From a bacterium (GTDB taxonomy: Bacteria > Desulfobacterota > Anaeroferrophillalia > Anaeroferrophillales > Tharpellaceae), in contig JAOZKP010000030.1 of assembly GCA_029935295.1 (NCBI GenBank), positions 6,014 to 16,453 of the forward strand: 10,440 nucleotides of DNA, written 5' to 3'. Within the stretch, counting starts at the first letter, position 1. Each line of letters begins with the position of its first letter. This document shows positions 1 to 5,259 of this stretch, piece by piece. The notes beneath the pieces were generated by a model. The model had not been told where the DNA came from and did no database searches. It saw nothing but the letters and a program-made list of their open reading frames with translations. The position numbers and the translations under genes were made by a program.

Positions 1-60
1 AGTGCTCTCGAGTGCGGGCGGATAAAGCCCATTTGGGTTGCGGGATTTGTTCCCGCATCA
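1..60 (-). repeat. Double-hairpin intergenic element, copy A (runs to the window edge)
   Basis: Read on the minus strand from 60 to 1, this stretch aligns with 2967-3013 on the plus strand. It has the same order of blocks: ATGCGGGAAC, a short variable loop, CCCGCAACC, an A-rich linker, GGGCTT, and GCCCGC. The first hairpin is perfect here (TGCGGGA at 39-45 with TCCCGCA at 51-57, 5-nt loop). The second pairs GGGC with GCCC around a 7-nt loop. No protein frame here is recognisable and the T-arm-like shape lacks the TTCGANT loop of a tRNA. Function unknown; orientation is set only by similarity to copy B, which lies downstream of a plus-strand gene. Confidence 0.5.
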
Positions 61-63
61 GAT

Positions 64-95
64 AAAAAAAGGGAGGCTGATTGGCCTCCTTTTTT
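64..95 (-). terminator. Bidirectional rho-independent terminator
   Basis: A GC-rich stem (GGAGGC at 72-77 with GCCTCC at 84-89, 6-nt loop) is flanked by an A tract (64-70) and a T tract (90-95), so it can end transcription on either strand. On the minus strand the hairpin is followed by seven Us, 27 bases after the stop codon of the HesB-like selenoprotein gene. That is the likely main use. Confidence 0.85.
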
Positions 96-121
96 CTATC
101 TAATTCTGATTGTCCGCTGGT

Positions 122-448
122 TTATGAGCAGCAGGAACTGGTGGTGCCGCAACCGGAACAGCCGCCGCCTTCAGGAGAACTTAAGTCGATGTTGGCCTCT
201 ATGCTGAAGCCGACGTTCTTGAAATCGACTTTGATCGGTTTTACTTTTTCCATGAAATCACTGTCTACTAAAAAAGTGAAATCACCGATGGTGTAAGTTT
301 TGTCGGTGGGGCGTTCCTGATCCATGACCATGGACAGAGAAGGGCCGCCTCAACCGCCTTCATTAAGGAAAATTCGAATTGGTTCCGGATCGCGATTTGT
401 AAAATAGCCGGCAATCTGTTCGGTTGCGGCCGGGGTTACTTCAAGCAT
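122..448 (-). CDS. HesB/IscA-like selenoprotein (UGA = selenocysteine at codon 33)
   Basis: A 108-residue A-type Fe-S carrier-like protein of the HesB/IscA superfamily; by family knowledge it would bind or pass on iron or Fe-S clusters in the cytoplasm. The ATG at 446-448 has a strong ribosome site (AGGAGAG). The frame is open to a TAA at 122-124 except for one TGA at 350-352. Reading through gives FLNEGG-U-GGPSLSM, so the TGA sits exactly where E. coli IscA has ligand Cys35 (SGCSG). The C-terminus keeps a cysteine cluster (C97, C100, then C106-C107), replacing the CxC of IscA. This matches the known HesB-like selenoprotein family. A SECIS-like hairpin directly follows the TGA. The gene has its own promoter (530-558) and terminator (64-95). 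Ordinary gene callers would start at an internal ATG (329-331) and lose 39 residues. The alternative, a nonsense mutation or sequencing error, is unlikely given the TGA position and the clean frame on both sides. Confidence 0.9.
310..349 (-). promoter_or_regulatory. Putative bacterial SECIS element
   Basis: The 40 nt right after the UGA (350-352, minus strand) can fold into a hairpin. The outer stem is GGCG (349-346) with CGCC (313-310). The inner stem is CTG plus TCCAT paired with ATGGA plus CAG (337-317), with one bulged U. The apical loop is GGUC, about 20 nt past the UGA, with G at its start. Bacterial SECIS elements usually place a small apical loop carrying an early G about 16-37 nt after the UGA, so geometry and loop fit. 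The fold was judged by eye, not computed. Confidence 0.65.
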
Positions 449-486
449 TTTAACTCTCCTAGGTTGTTTTTGATTTTAATTAATGA

Positions 487-510
487 TAGGGTGCGTCTAT
501 CGACACCCTG
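487..510 (-). other. Hairpin in the divergent selenoprotein/galE promoter region
   Basis: An inverted repeat pairs AGGGTG (488-493) with CACCCT (504-509), plus two further pairs across a small bulge. It lies in the predicted 5' leader of the selenoprotein mRNA and also covers the -35 box of the candidate galE promoter. It could be an mRNA leader hairpin or a protein-binding palindrome. Confidence 0.4.
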
Positions 511-528
511 AAACGAATAGATTATACA
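500..528 (+). promoter_or_regulatory. Candidate promoter for the galE cluster
   Basis: TCGACA (500-505) and TATACA (523-528) are separated by 17 bases, giving a moderate sigma-70 match about 75-80 bases upstream of galE. It is back-to-back with the stronger selenoprotein promoter, so the two may compete for polymerase. Confidence 0.35.
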
Positions 529-529
529 A

Positions 530-558
530 ATAATAGTCATTAAGTAATAATTTGTCAA
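530..558 (-). promoter_or_regulatory. Promoter of the HesB-like selenoprotein gene
   Basis: On the minus strand there is a perfect -35 TTGACA (558-553), a 17-base spacer and a -10 TATTAT (535-530, five of six consensus). The start of transcription would be near 523, leaving a leader of about 75 nt before the ATG at 448. This is one of the two best promoters in the window. Confidence 0.7.
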
Positions 559-606
559 TAAGCTCTTTTGATTTTCTGTCATGGGGTATTTAAAAGGGGG
601 AAGTTA

Positions 607-1629
607 ATGCGGATTCTGGTTACCGGCGGAGCCGGTTATATCGGCAGCCATACTGTAGTTGAACTTTTAACAGCAGGCTACCGAGTAGCGATAGTCGATA
701 ATTTAAGTAACAGTTCACGCAAAGTCCTGCAGCGGATCGAGACAATCACTCAGCAAAAAGTTGAGTTTTATGAGACTGATCTGTGTGATTATAAGGCTTT
801 GGATGAGCTGATCGCTGATGGAGATTTCTCTGCGGTCATTCATTTTGCCGGGCTTAAGGCGGTGGGGGAATCGGTAGAAAAACCGCTGGCCTATTATGAG
901 AATAATGTTGCTGGTTCACTCAATCTTTTTAACATTATGGCAAAACACGGATTGAAAAATCTGGTTTTCAGCTCATCTGCAACTGTTTACGGGGATCCTG
1001 AAACGGTGCCGATTGATGAGAGTGCGGCTTTAGGGGCAACTAATCCTTATGGCCGGACGAAGTTGATGATCGAAGAGATTTTAAGAGATCTTTATGCCGC
1101 AGATAACAGTTGGAATATAGTTCTTTTGCGTTATTTTAATCCGATAGGTGCTCATATAAGTGGCCTGATTGGCGAGGATCCGCGTGGTATTCCTAATAAC
1201 CTACTGCCTTTTGTTGCCCAGGTTGCGGTCGGCCGCAGAACCGAGCTCGCGGTTTTTGGTGATGATTACGATACGGTTGACGGCACCGGGGTGCGTGATT
1301 ATATCCATGTGGTAGATCTGGCATTGGGACATCTCAGTGCTTTAGCGGTAATTAAAAAAGATCCGGGCTTGCTCTGTTGCAACTTAGGTACCGGTACTGG
1401 TTATAGTGTCTTAGATGTGGTTGCAGCTTTCAAGCAGGCTTGTGGGCTTGATATTCCTTATAAAATTGTTCCCCGGCGCCCGGGAGATATTGCAACCTGT
1501 TACGCCAAACCGGCATATGCTTTGCAAACTCTGGGCTGGCGGGCGGAACGTGATTTGCATTCGATGTGTGTTGATGCCTGGAGATGGCAATCAAATAATC
1601 CGGAAGGATATGGAGAAGAAAATGGTTGA
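607..1629 (+). CDS. galE: UDP-glucose 4-epimerase
   Basis: A 340-residue extended short-chain dehydrogenase that interconverts UDP-glucose and UDP-galactose with bound NAD, supplying galactose units for surface polysaccharide. The N-terminus has the Rossmann motif TGGAGYIGSH (G7xxGxxG13). Downstream are HFAGLKAVGES, the catalytic SSSATVYG segment (S124) and Y148xxxK152 in NPYGRTK. These match E. coli GalE (Ser124, Tyr149, Lys153), and the length matches too (338 there). RYFNPIGAH and the RDYIHVVDLA block follow as in GalE proteins. The ATG at 607, with GGGGGA a few bases upstream, is chosen over an in-frame TTG at 568 because the protein naturally begins MRILVTGGAG. Its 3' end overlaps the next gene by 8 bases, so they are probably one transcript. 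Confidence 0.95.
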   Translation: MRILVTGGAGYIGSHTVVELLTAGYRVAIVDNLSNSSRKVLQRIETITQQKVEFYETDLCDYKALDELIADGDFSAVIHFAGLKAVGESVEKPLAYYENNVAGSLNLFNIMAKHGLKNLVFSSSATVYGDPETVPIDESAALGATNPYGRTKLMIEEILRDLYAADNSWNIVLLRYFNPIGAHISGLIGEDPRGIPNNLLPFVAQVAVGRRTELAVFGDDYDTVDGTGVRDYIHVVDLALGHLSALAVIKKDPGLLCCNLGTGTGYSVLDVVAAFKQACGLDIPYKIVPRRPGDIATCYAKPAYALQTLGWRAERDLHSMCVDAWRWQSNNPEGYGEENG

Positions 1630-1819
1630 TAAAATCGGTGATGATGCTGGCAAAGTCTGGAACGAACTTGAATTAAATGGTGAAATGACAACCGGAGCCT
1701 TAAAGAAGAGTCTGGAAATGTCTCCTTTTAATTTGAATGTTGCTGTCGGCTGGCTTGCACGGGAAGATAAAATCGCAATTAGTCGTCAGGGTAATAAGAT
1801 TAAGGTTTGTTTGAAGTAA
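1622..1819 (+). CDS. Small winged-helix protein, DUF2582 family
   Basis: A 65-residue protein resembling the DUF2582 winged helix-turn-helix family, whose exact role is unknown. Its pattern is typical: an early G-x-V-W (GKVWNELELNG), then TGALKKSLEM, then the recognition-like stretch AVGWLAREDKI, then a basic C-terminal strand (ISRQGNKIKVCLK). It is almost only one domain, with no sensor part. The ATG at 1622 overlaps the galE stop region (ATGGTTGA) and is preceded by GGAG. A longer in-frame reading back to 1415 lies inside galE and is not used. Whether it binds DNA or acts as a protein-interaction module cannot be told from sequence. Confidence 0.85.
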   Translation: MVDKIGDDAGKVWNELELNGEMTTGALKKSLEMSPFNLNVAVGWLAREDKIAISRQGNKIKVCLK

Positions 1820-1849
1820 ACTCTGACTTATATGGGGTAGCTTAAGTTT

Positions 1850-2950
1850 GTGGTTGAGCCGGGTCGGGCCTATTTTGATTTCTGCACGGAATACAATGCT
1901 GATAAAATTGCTGCATCATTACGCACTGGGCTTACAACATTAGGTCTTGAAGGAGCAATAAAGTGTGGCGACCGGGTTCTGCTTAAGCCCAATCTGATAA
2001 TGGCAAAAGCGCCCCGGCTTGCAGTGACGACCCACCCTGAAATTGTCCGGGCCGTGGCGATGGTTTTAAAAGATTGCGGGGCGCGTCTTTATCTTGGGGA
2101 CAGTCCCGGTTTCGGATCTCTTGAAACTGTCTTGGAAAAATGCGGCTTCAAGCCGGTACTGCATGAATTTGCGATTACCGTTACTCCTTTTGATCAGGAG
2201 AGTGTGGTTGTCGATACTGATAATCTGGTCGCAAAAAAGTTAATTCTGGCAACGGCAGCTTCGGAATTTGATAAAGTAGTTAACCTGCCGAAGTTGAAAA
2301 CCCATTCAATGATGGGTGCAACTCTGGCGATAAAAAATCTGTTCGGTTTTATTCCGGGTTTGAAAAAAGCGGCCTGGCATCTGCGGGCCGGTCATGATCG
2401 TGATTTTTTCGCCCGGATAATGTTTGATATCTACCGGCAGGTGACCCCTGTCTGGAATTTTCTTGATGGTATAGCCGGTATGGAGGGCGATGGCCCGACT
2501 GGCGGCACCCCGCGGAATTTTAATCTTTTAGCTCTTTCCGCTGATGCGCCGGCACTAGATTATCTGGTTGAAAAATGGGTCGGTTTTCCGGAACCAACTC
2601 CTTTGAGTTCGGTGTCACTTAATCTCGGCCTGGTCTCAGAAGAGAGTTCCTGTGCGTGTGGCCCGGCCGCTGATAAACCTCTCACAAGGCCAATCAAACA
2701 GGCACAAGGGACGGCTGCGGCAACTTTTCCCGGACATAAGCTCTGGCGACGGGTATTTGTTAAAAGACCGAAAGTTTCCCGCACCCGCTGTCAGCACTGC
2801 CGGGTTTGCGTGCAGCACTGTCCGGCTCAGGTAATGAAATTGATTGACGCTAAAATTGTGATTGACTATAAACGCTGCATTCGCTGTTACTGCTGTCAAG
2901 AACTTTGCCCTTATGGTGCAATCAGGGTTGGTTTCGGGATCGGCAGCTGA
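1850..2950 (+). CDS. DUF362 domain protein with C-terminal 2x[4Fe-4S] ferredoxin domain
   Basis: A 366-residue protein. Residues about 40-260 form a DUF362 domain, with KPNLI near 46-50, GDSPGFGS near 83-90, LPKLKTHSMMGATLAIKN near 146-163 and DGIAGMEGDGPTGG near 206-219. The C-terminus carries two CxxCxxCxxxCP motifs: C314, C317, C320, C324 and C343, C346, C349, C353. These are classic ligands for two [4Fe-4S] clusters, so a cytoplasmic redox role is likely, but no reaction is established for the family. The first possible start after an in-frame TAG (1838-1840) is GTG at 1850, with GGGG 12 bases upstream as a weak ribosome site. The extra C-x-C at 268-270 is unexplained. It follows the winged-helix gene by 30 bases, on the same strand, and is probably co-transcribed with galE. 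Confidence 0.88.
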   Translation: MVEPGRAYFDFCTEYNADKIAASLRTGLTTLGLEGAIKCGDRVLLKPNLIMAKAPRLAVTTHPEIVRAVAMVLKDCGARLYLGDSPGFGSLETVLEKCGFKPVLHEFAITVTPFDQESVVVDTDNLVAKKLILATAASEFDKVVNLPKLKTHSMMGATLAIKNLFGFIPGLKKAAWHLRAGHDRDFFARIMFDIYRQVTPVWNFLDGIAGMEGDGPTGGTPRNFNLLALSADAPALDYLVEKWVGFPEPTPLSSVSLNLGLVSEESSCACGPAADKPLTRPIKQAQGTAAATFPGHKLWRRVFVKRPKVSRTRCQHCRVCVQHCPAQVMKLIDAKIVIDYKRCIRCYCCQELCPYGAIRVGFGIGS

Positions 2951-2966
2951 GGGTTTTCTGAAACAC

Positions 2967-3013
2967 AATGCGGGAACTTACCCCGCAACCTGAAACTGGG
3001 CTTTTCGGCCCGC
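2967..3013 (+). repeat. Double-hairpin intergenic element, copy B
   Basis: Two adjacent hairpins begin 17 bases after the DUF362 gene stop. The first pairs TGCGGG (2969-2974) with CCCGCA (2982-2987). The second pairs GGGC (2998-3001) with GCCC (3008-3011). The sequence is shared with 60-1 on the minus strand, with conserved stems and differing loops and linker. No T tract follows, so it is not a standard terminator. Confidence 0.5.
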
Positions 3014-3023
3014 TAATAAGTAC

Positions 3024-3050
3024 CTTATCAGAGCTATGCATAAGTTTTTT
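3024..3050 (+). terminator. Weak candidate terminator after the galE cluster
   Basis: CTTAT (3024-3028) can pair with ATAAG (3040-3044), followed at once by six Ts (3045-3050). The stem is short and AT-rich with an 11-nt loop, so termination would be poor unless helped by the preceding double hairpin. Confidence 0.25.
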
Positions 3051-3054
3051 CATC

Positions 3055-3082
3055 AGAACCTTTGCCTTAACGGCAAAGAACC
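3055..3082. other. Hairpin flanked by AGAACC direct repeats
   Basis: A perfect 7-bp inverted repeat, CTTTGCC (3060-3066) and GGCAAAG (3072-3078), with a 5-nt loop is bracketed by AGAACC at 3055-3060 and 3077-3082. It lies about 100 bases upstream of the metallo-hydrolase gene. It may be an operator or an RNA hairpin; nothing in sequence decides. Confidence 0.35.
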
Positions 3083-3177
3083 TGTGAAACACTTAACATT
3101 TTCTGATTTTTAATTCTTGTTTTTTTGTGCAGAAAATAACCTGTAAGGTACTAATCTTTTTCCGAGTTGGTTTTTTT

Positions 3178-4065
3178 ATGAATGTTGACAATTTAAGTTG
3201 TATCGATCTTGATGAACCCCGCCTGGAGGGGTTTATAAAATTTATCAGCGCCTGGCTTTATCAGGGCGAAGAGTTCACTTTCCTGGTTGACCCCGGTCCT
3301 TTAGCTTCGATTCCGCATCTTCTCAAAGAGATGAAATTGAAAGGTGTGACAAAGCTTGATTATGTTCTTCTGACCCATATTCATATTGATCATGCCGGAG
3401 GTACCGGAGAGTTATTGAAAAGTTATCCCGAGGCTCGGGTGATATGTCACCCTCAGGGAATCAAACATATGATCACGCCGGAAAAACTCTGGCAGGGATC
3501 TCTGAAAGTTCTGGGATATATGGCTGAAGTTTACGGTGAGATTATTCCGGTTCCGGAAGCGAACATAAGTTTTTCTGAAGTGGTTGGAGATACTGGAATT
3601 TCGGTGTTTAAGACCCCGGGGCATGCGCAGCATCACCTCTGTTTTCTGTTTGACGGTCTACTTTTTGGCGGTGAAGTGGTAGGCGTGCGCAGTCCGGTGC
3701 AAAGTGGAATCTATATGCGCCCGGCGACGCCGCCGCGTTTTATGCTGGATGTAGCGCTGGATTCGGTTGAGCGGATGTTGGAATTAAAGCCTGAGAAAAT
3801 GGTAATTGCCCACTACGGTCTGGTTGAGCCGGCAATGGACTATCTTGAAATTGGCCGCAATCAGCTGAAGCTGTGGGTGCAGGGAGTTGCAGCTGTGGCC
3901 ATGGCCGGTGATGCCGAGTCAGAAGAGCGGCTTTTCGAGTGGTTACTGGAACACGATTCAAGCTATGCCCGAATCAAAGAGTTAGATCCGGAAACCTACG
4001 CCCGGGAGCGCTATTTTCTGGGTAATACAATGCGCGGGATGATCGGCTATCTTGAAAGTCGCTAA
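3178..4065 (+). CDS. Metallo-beta-lactamase-fold hydrolase
   Basis: A 295-residue MBL-fold protein, probably a cytoplasmic metal-dependent hydrolase of unknown substrate. It has the metal-binding motif H67-I-H69-I-D71-H72 (THIHIDHAGG), H149 in KTPGHAQHH, and H212 in IAHYG. Where most relatives have a bridging Asp (FxGD), it has LLFGGEVVG, putting Glu166 there. RPATPPRF follows at 181-188. A helical tail (about 220-295) follows the MBL fold. The ATG at 3178 is preferred over an in-frame GTG at 3127, because the latter adds a 17-residue hydrophobic-basic stretch not seen at MBL N-termini and has no ribosome site; GAG 11 bases before 3178 is only a weak site. It stands alone on its strand and converges on the diguanylate cyclase with an 18-base gap. 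Confidence 0.88.
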   Translation: MNVDNLSCIDLDEPRLEGFIKFISAWLYQGEEFTFLVDPGPLASIPHLLKEMKLKGVTKLDYVLLTHIHIDHAGGTGELLKSYPEARVICHPQGIKHMITPEKLWQGSLKVLGYMAEVYGEIIPVPEANISFSEVVGDTGISVFKTPGHAQHHLCFLFDGLLFGGEVVGVRSPVQSGIYMRPATPPRFMLDVALDSVERMLELKPEKMVIAHYGLVEPAMDYLEIGRNQLKLWVQGVAAVAMAGDAESEERLFEWLLEHDSSYARIKELDPETYARERYFLGNTMRGMIGYLESR

Positions 4066-4083
4066 AGGGTATCTCTTAAAAGT

Positions 4084-5052
4084 TTAGAGTTCTGATTCGT
4101 TGACCAGCTGGTTCTTACCGTTGCGTTTAGCCTGGTAGAGAGCATCGTCGGCACGCTTGATCAGAGTGTCAATATCCTCATCTTCATTTGCATTCAGGGT
4201 GGCAGCGCCAATGCTGACAGTAATCTGCAAGGATACCGCCATCTTTTTGCTACTTAATTTACTGGTTGCAAGCTGTTTCCTGATTTTTTCCCCGGCTTGT
4301 GATGCCTGCATTAAGTCAGTTGAGGGTAACAGGCAGATAAACTCCTCGCCGCCGTAACGGGAAGGAAAGTCCGAGTCTCGTAAAATCTGGCGCAGAAAAG
4401 CTCCAAGTCCCCTTAGAATTCCATCACCTACCTGGTGTCCGTGCTCGTCATTAATTTTTTTGAAGTCATCAATGTCGATTAAAAGAATGCTGAATCCCTG
4501 TCCATAACGCCGGGCCCGGGAGTACTCCTCGGTCAGACGGCTGAAGAGCGCCCTCCGGTTGTAGAGGCCGGTGAGAGCATCAATTGTTGCCATATCGGCA
4601 ACCTCTTCCATTTTATCTTGCAGTCGCTTAACCGTCTCCTGGGCATCAAGAATATTGCTGTGGATTTCGTTGTTGTTGGCGATGACCAGGCTCAGTTCGC
4701 CGGTGATCTCATTCTTGAGTTGATTAAGGTCGTCAATCTCTTCGGTATCTTTAAGCTTCAGCAGGTGGTTATCAAGACTCTCGCTGTGATTGCCGGTGAC
4801 CTGATCAAGCTTATTGATCATCTCCAAGAGTTCCTGCATTATCGATAAACCCTGTTTCTGTTGATCGCCGGCTTCTTGCGAATCACTCTCCTGCTGTTCC
4901 TCAATGAGGTGCTGCGAATCTTGGTCACAGGCTGAGAGGTAGCGGTAGAAATGGCGTGAATAGACATCTGGCAGCATCGGTATACGGTGCTCAACCATGT
5001 GATGCAGGGTCTGTTTGGCAACTCTGGCGACTGTCAGGTAGAATCGTTCCAT
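4084..5052 (-). CDS. Diguanylate cyclase (GGDEF) with N-terminal helical region
   Basis: A 322-residue soluble protein that should make the second messenger cyclic di-GMP from two GTP. Residues about 1-110 are helical and charged, with a VYSRHFYRYLSACD segment similar in style to the N-terminal helices of some GGDEF proteins. A coiled-coil-like stretch (about 110-152) leads into the GGDEF domain at DALTGLYNRRAL (158-169). Further motifs are LIDIDDFKKINDEHGHQVGD (191-210), the active-site GGEEF at 234-238, and ALYQAKRNGKN (304-314). An inhibitory I-site RxxD (R225-D-S-D228) stands five residues before GGEEF, so product feedback is expected. No membrane segment or recognised sensor domain is visible. 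The ATG at 5050-5052 has AGG about 14 bases upstream. Its promoter (5163-5191) overlaps a perfect palindrome, suggesting a dedicated repressor or activator. Confidence 0.93.
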   Translation of the reverse strand: MERFYLTVARVAKQTLHHMVEHRIPMLPDVYSRHFYRYLSACDQDSQHLIEEQQESDSQEAGDQQKQGLSIMQELLEMINKLDQVTGNHSESLDNHLLKLKDTEEIDDLNQLKNEITGELSLVIANNNEIHSNILDAQETVKRLQDKMEEVADMATIDALTGLYNRRALFSRLTEEYSRARRYGQGFSILLIDIDDFKKINDEHGHQVGDGILRGLGAFLRQILRDSDFPSRYGGEEFICLLPSTDLMQASQAGEKIRKQLATSKLSSKKMAVSLQITVSIGAATLNANEDEDIDTLIKRADDALYQAKRNGKNQLVNESEL

Positions 5053-5150
5053 AATTTTACTTTACCTGCTTCTTAAGGGAATGTGCAGAGCAACATATTG
5101 CTATTTTGTTGACTCTCTGTTATCTAAATAGATGTGGGGAATAATAAGCT

Positions 5151-5169
5151 TTATAGTTAATAACTATAA
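5151..5169. promoter_or_regulatory. 19-base perfect palindrome, candidate operator
   Basis: TTATAGTTA (5151-5159), a central A, then TAACTATAA (5161-5169) form perfect 9-base half-sites. The right half covers the whole -10 box of the diguanylate cyclase promoter, and the rest covers the expected transcription start. A dimeric helix-turn-helix regulator bound here would block transcription. The regulator is not identifiable from this window. Confidence 0.6.
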
Positions 5170-5191
5170 TAGTTTAATGAGCTGTCGTCAA
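5163..5191 (-). promoter_or_regulatory. Promoter of the diguanylate cyclase gene
   Basis: On the minus strand, TTGACG (5191-5186) and TATAGT (5168-5163) are separated by exactly 17 bases, each five of six to the sigma-70 consensus. Transcription would start near 5156, leaving a leader of about 100 nt before the ATG at 5052. Confidence 0.7.
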
Positions 5192-5259
5192 GAGAATTAC
5201 TTTTTAAATTAAAATGAAGTATCTTGGCTGGTAGGCGCGGGTTGACTGGATAGATTTTT

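Noticed and set aside
39..57. Hairpin resembling a tRNA T-arm
   Set aside because: The loop lacks the TTCGANT pattern and no other tRNA arms are present; it belongs to the repeated double-hairpin element.
81..296. 71-residue plus-strand open frame opposite the selenoprotein gene
   Set aside because: It is antisense to a well-supported gene, starts inside the terminator, has no ribosome site and no recognisable sequence.
122..331. Selenoprotein gene started at an internal ATG (69 residues)
   Set aside because: The upstream sequence through the UGA is conserved HesB-type sequence with a proper ribosome site at 446-448; the short form would lose the key ligand position.
350..352. TGA as a nonsense mutation making a pseudogene
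   Set aside because: It replaces exactly the invariant Cys, is followed by a SECIS-like fold, and the frame is otherwise intact; selenocysteine is the simpler reading.
568..606. TTG start for galE giving 13 extra residues
   Set aside because: The family begins at MRILVTGGAG, and a good ribosome site precedes the ATG at 607.
1415..1621. N-terminal extension of the winged-helix protein
   Set aside because: It reads galE in another frame and has no similarity to the family; ATG at 1622 with GGAG is the natural start.
3127..3177. GTG start for the MBL-fold protein, which could look like a short signal peptide
   Set aside because: No ribosome site precedes it, and it is a 17-residue stretch with no clear signal peptide cleavage region; the ATG at 3178 gives a normal N-terminus.
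5109..5114. TTGACT as a plus-strand -35 box for ubiB
   Set aside because: No acceptable -10 hexamer lies 16-18 bases downstream.
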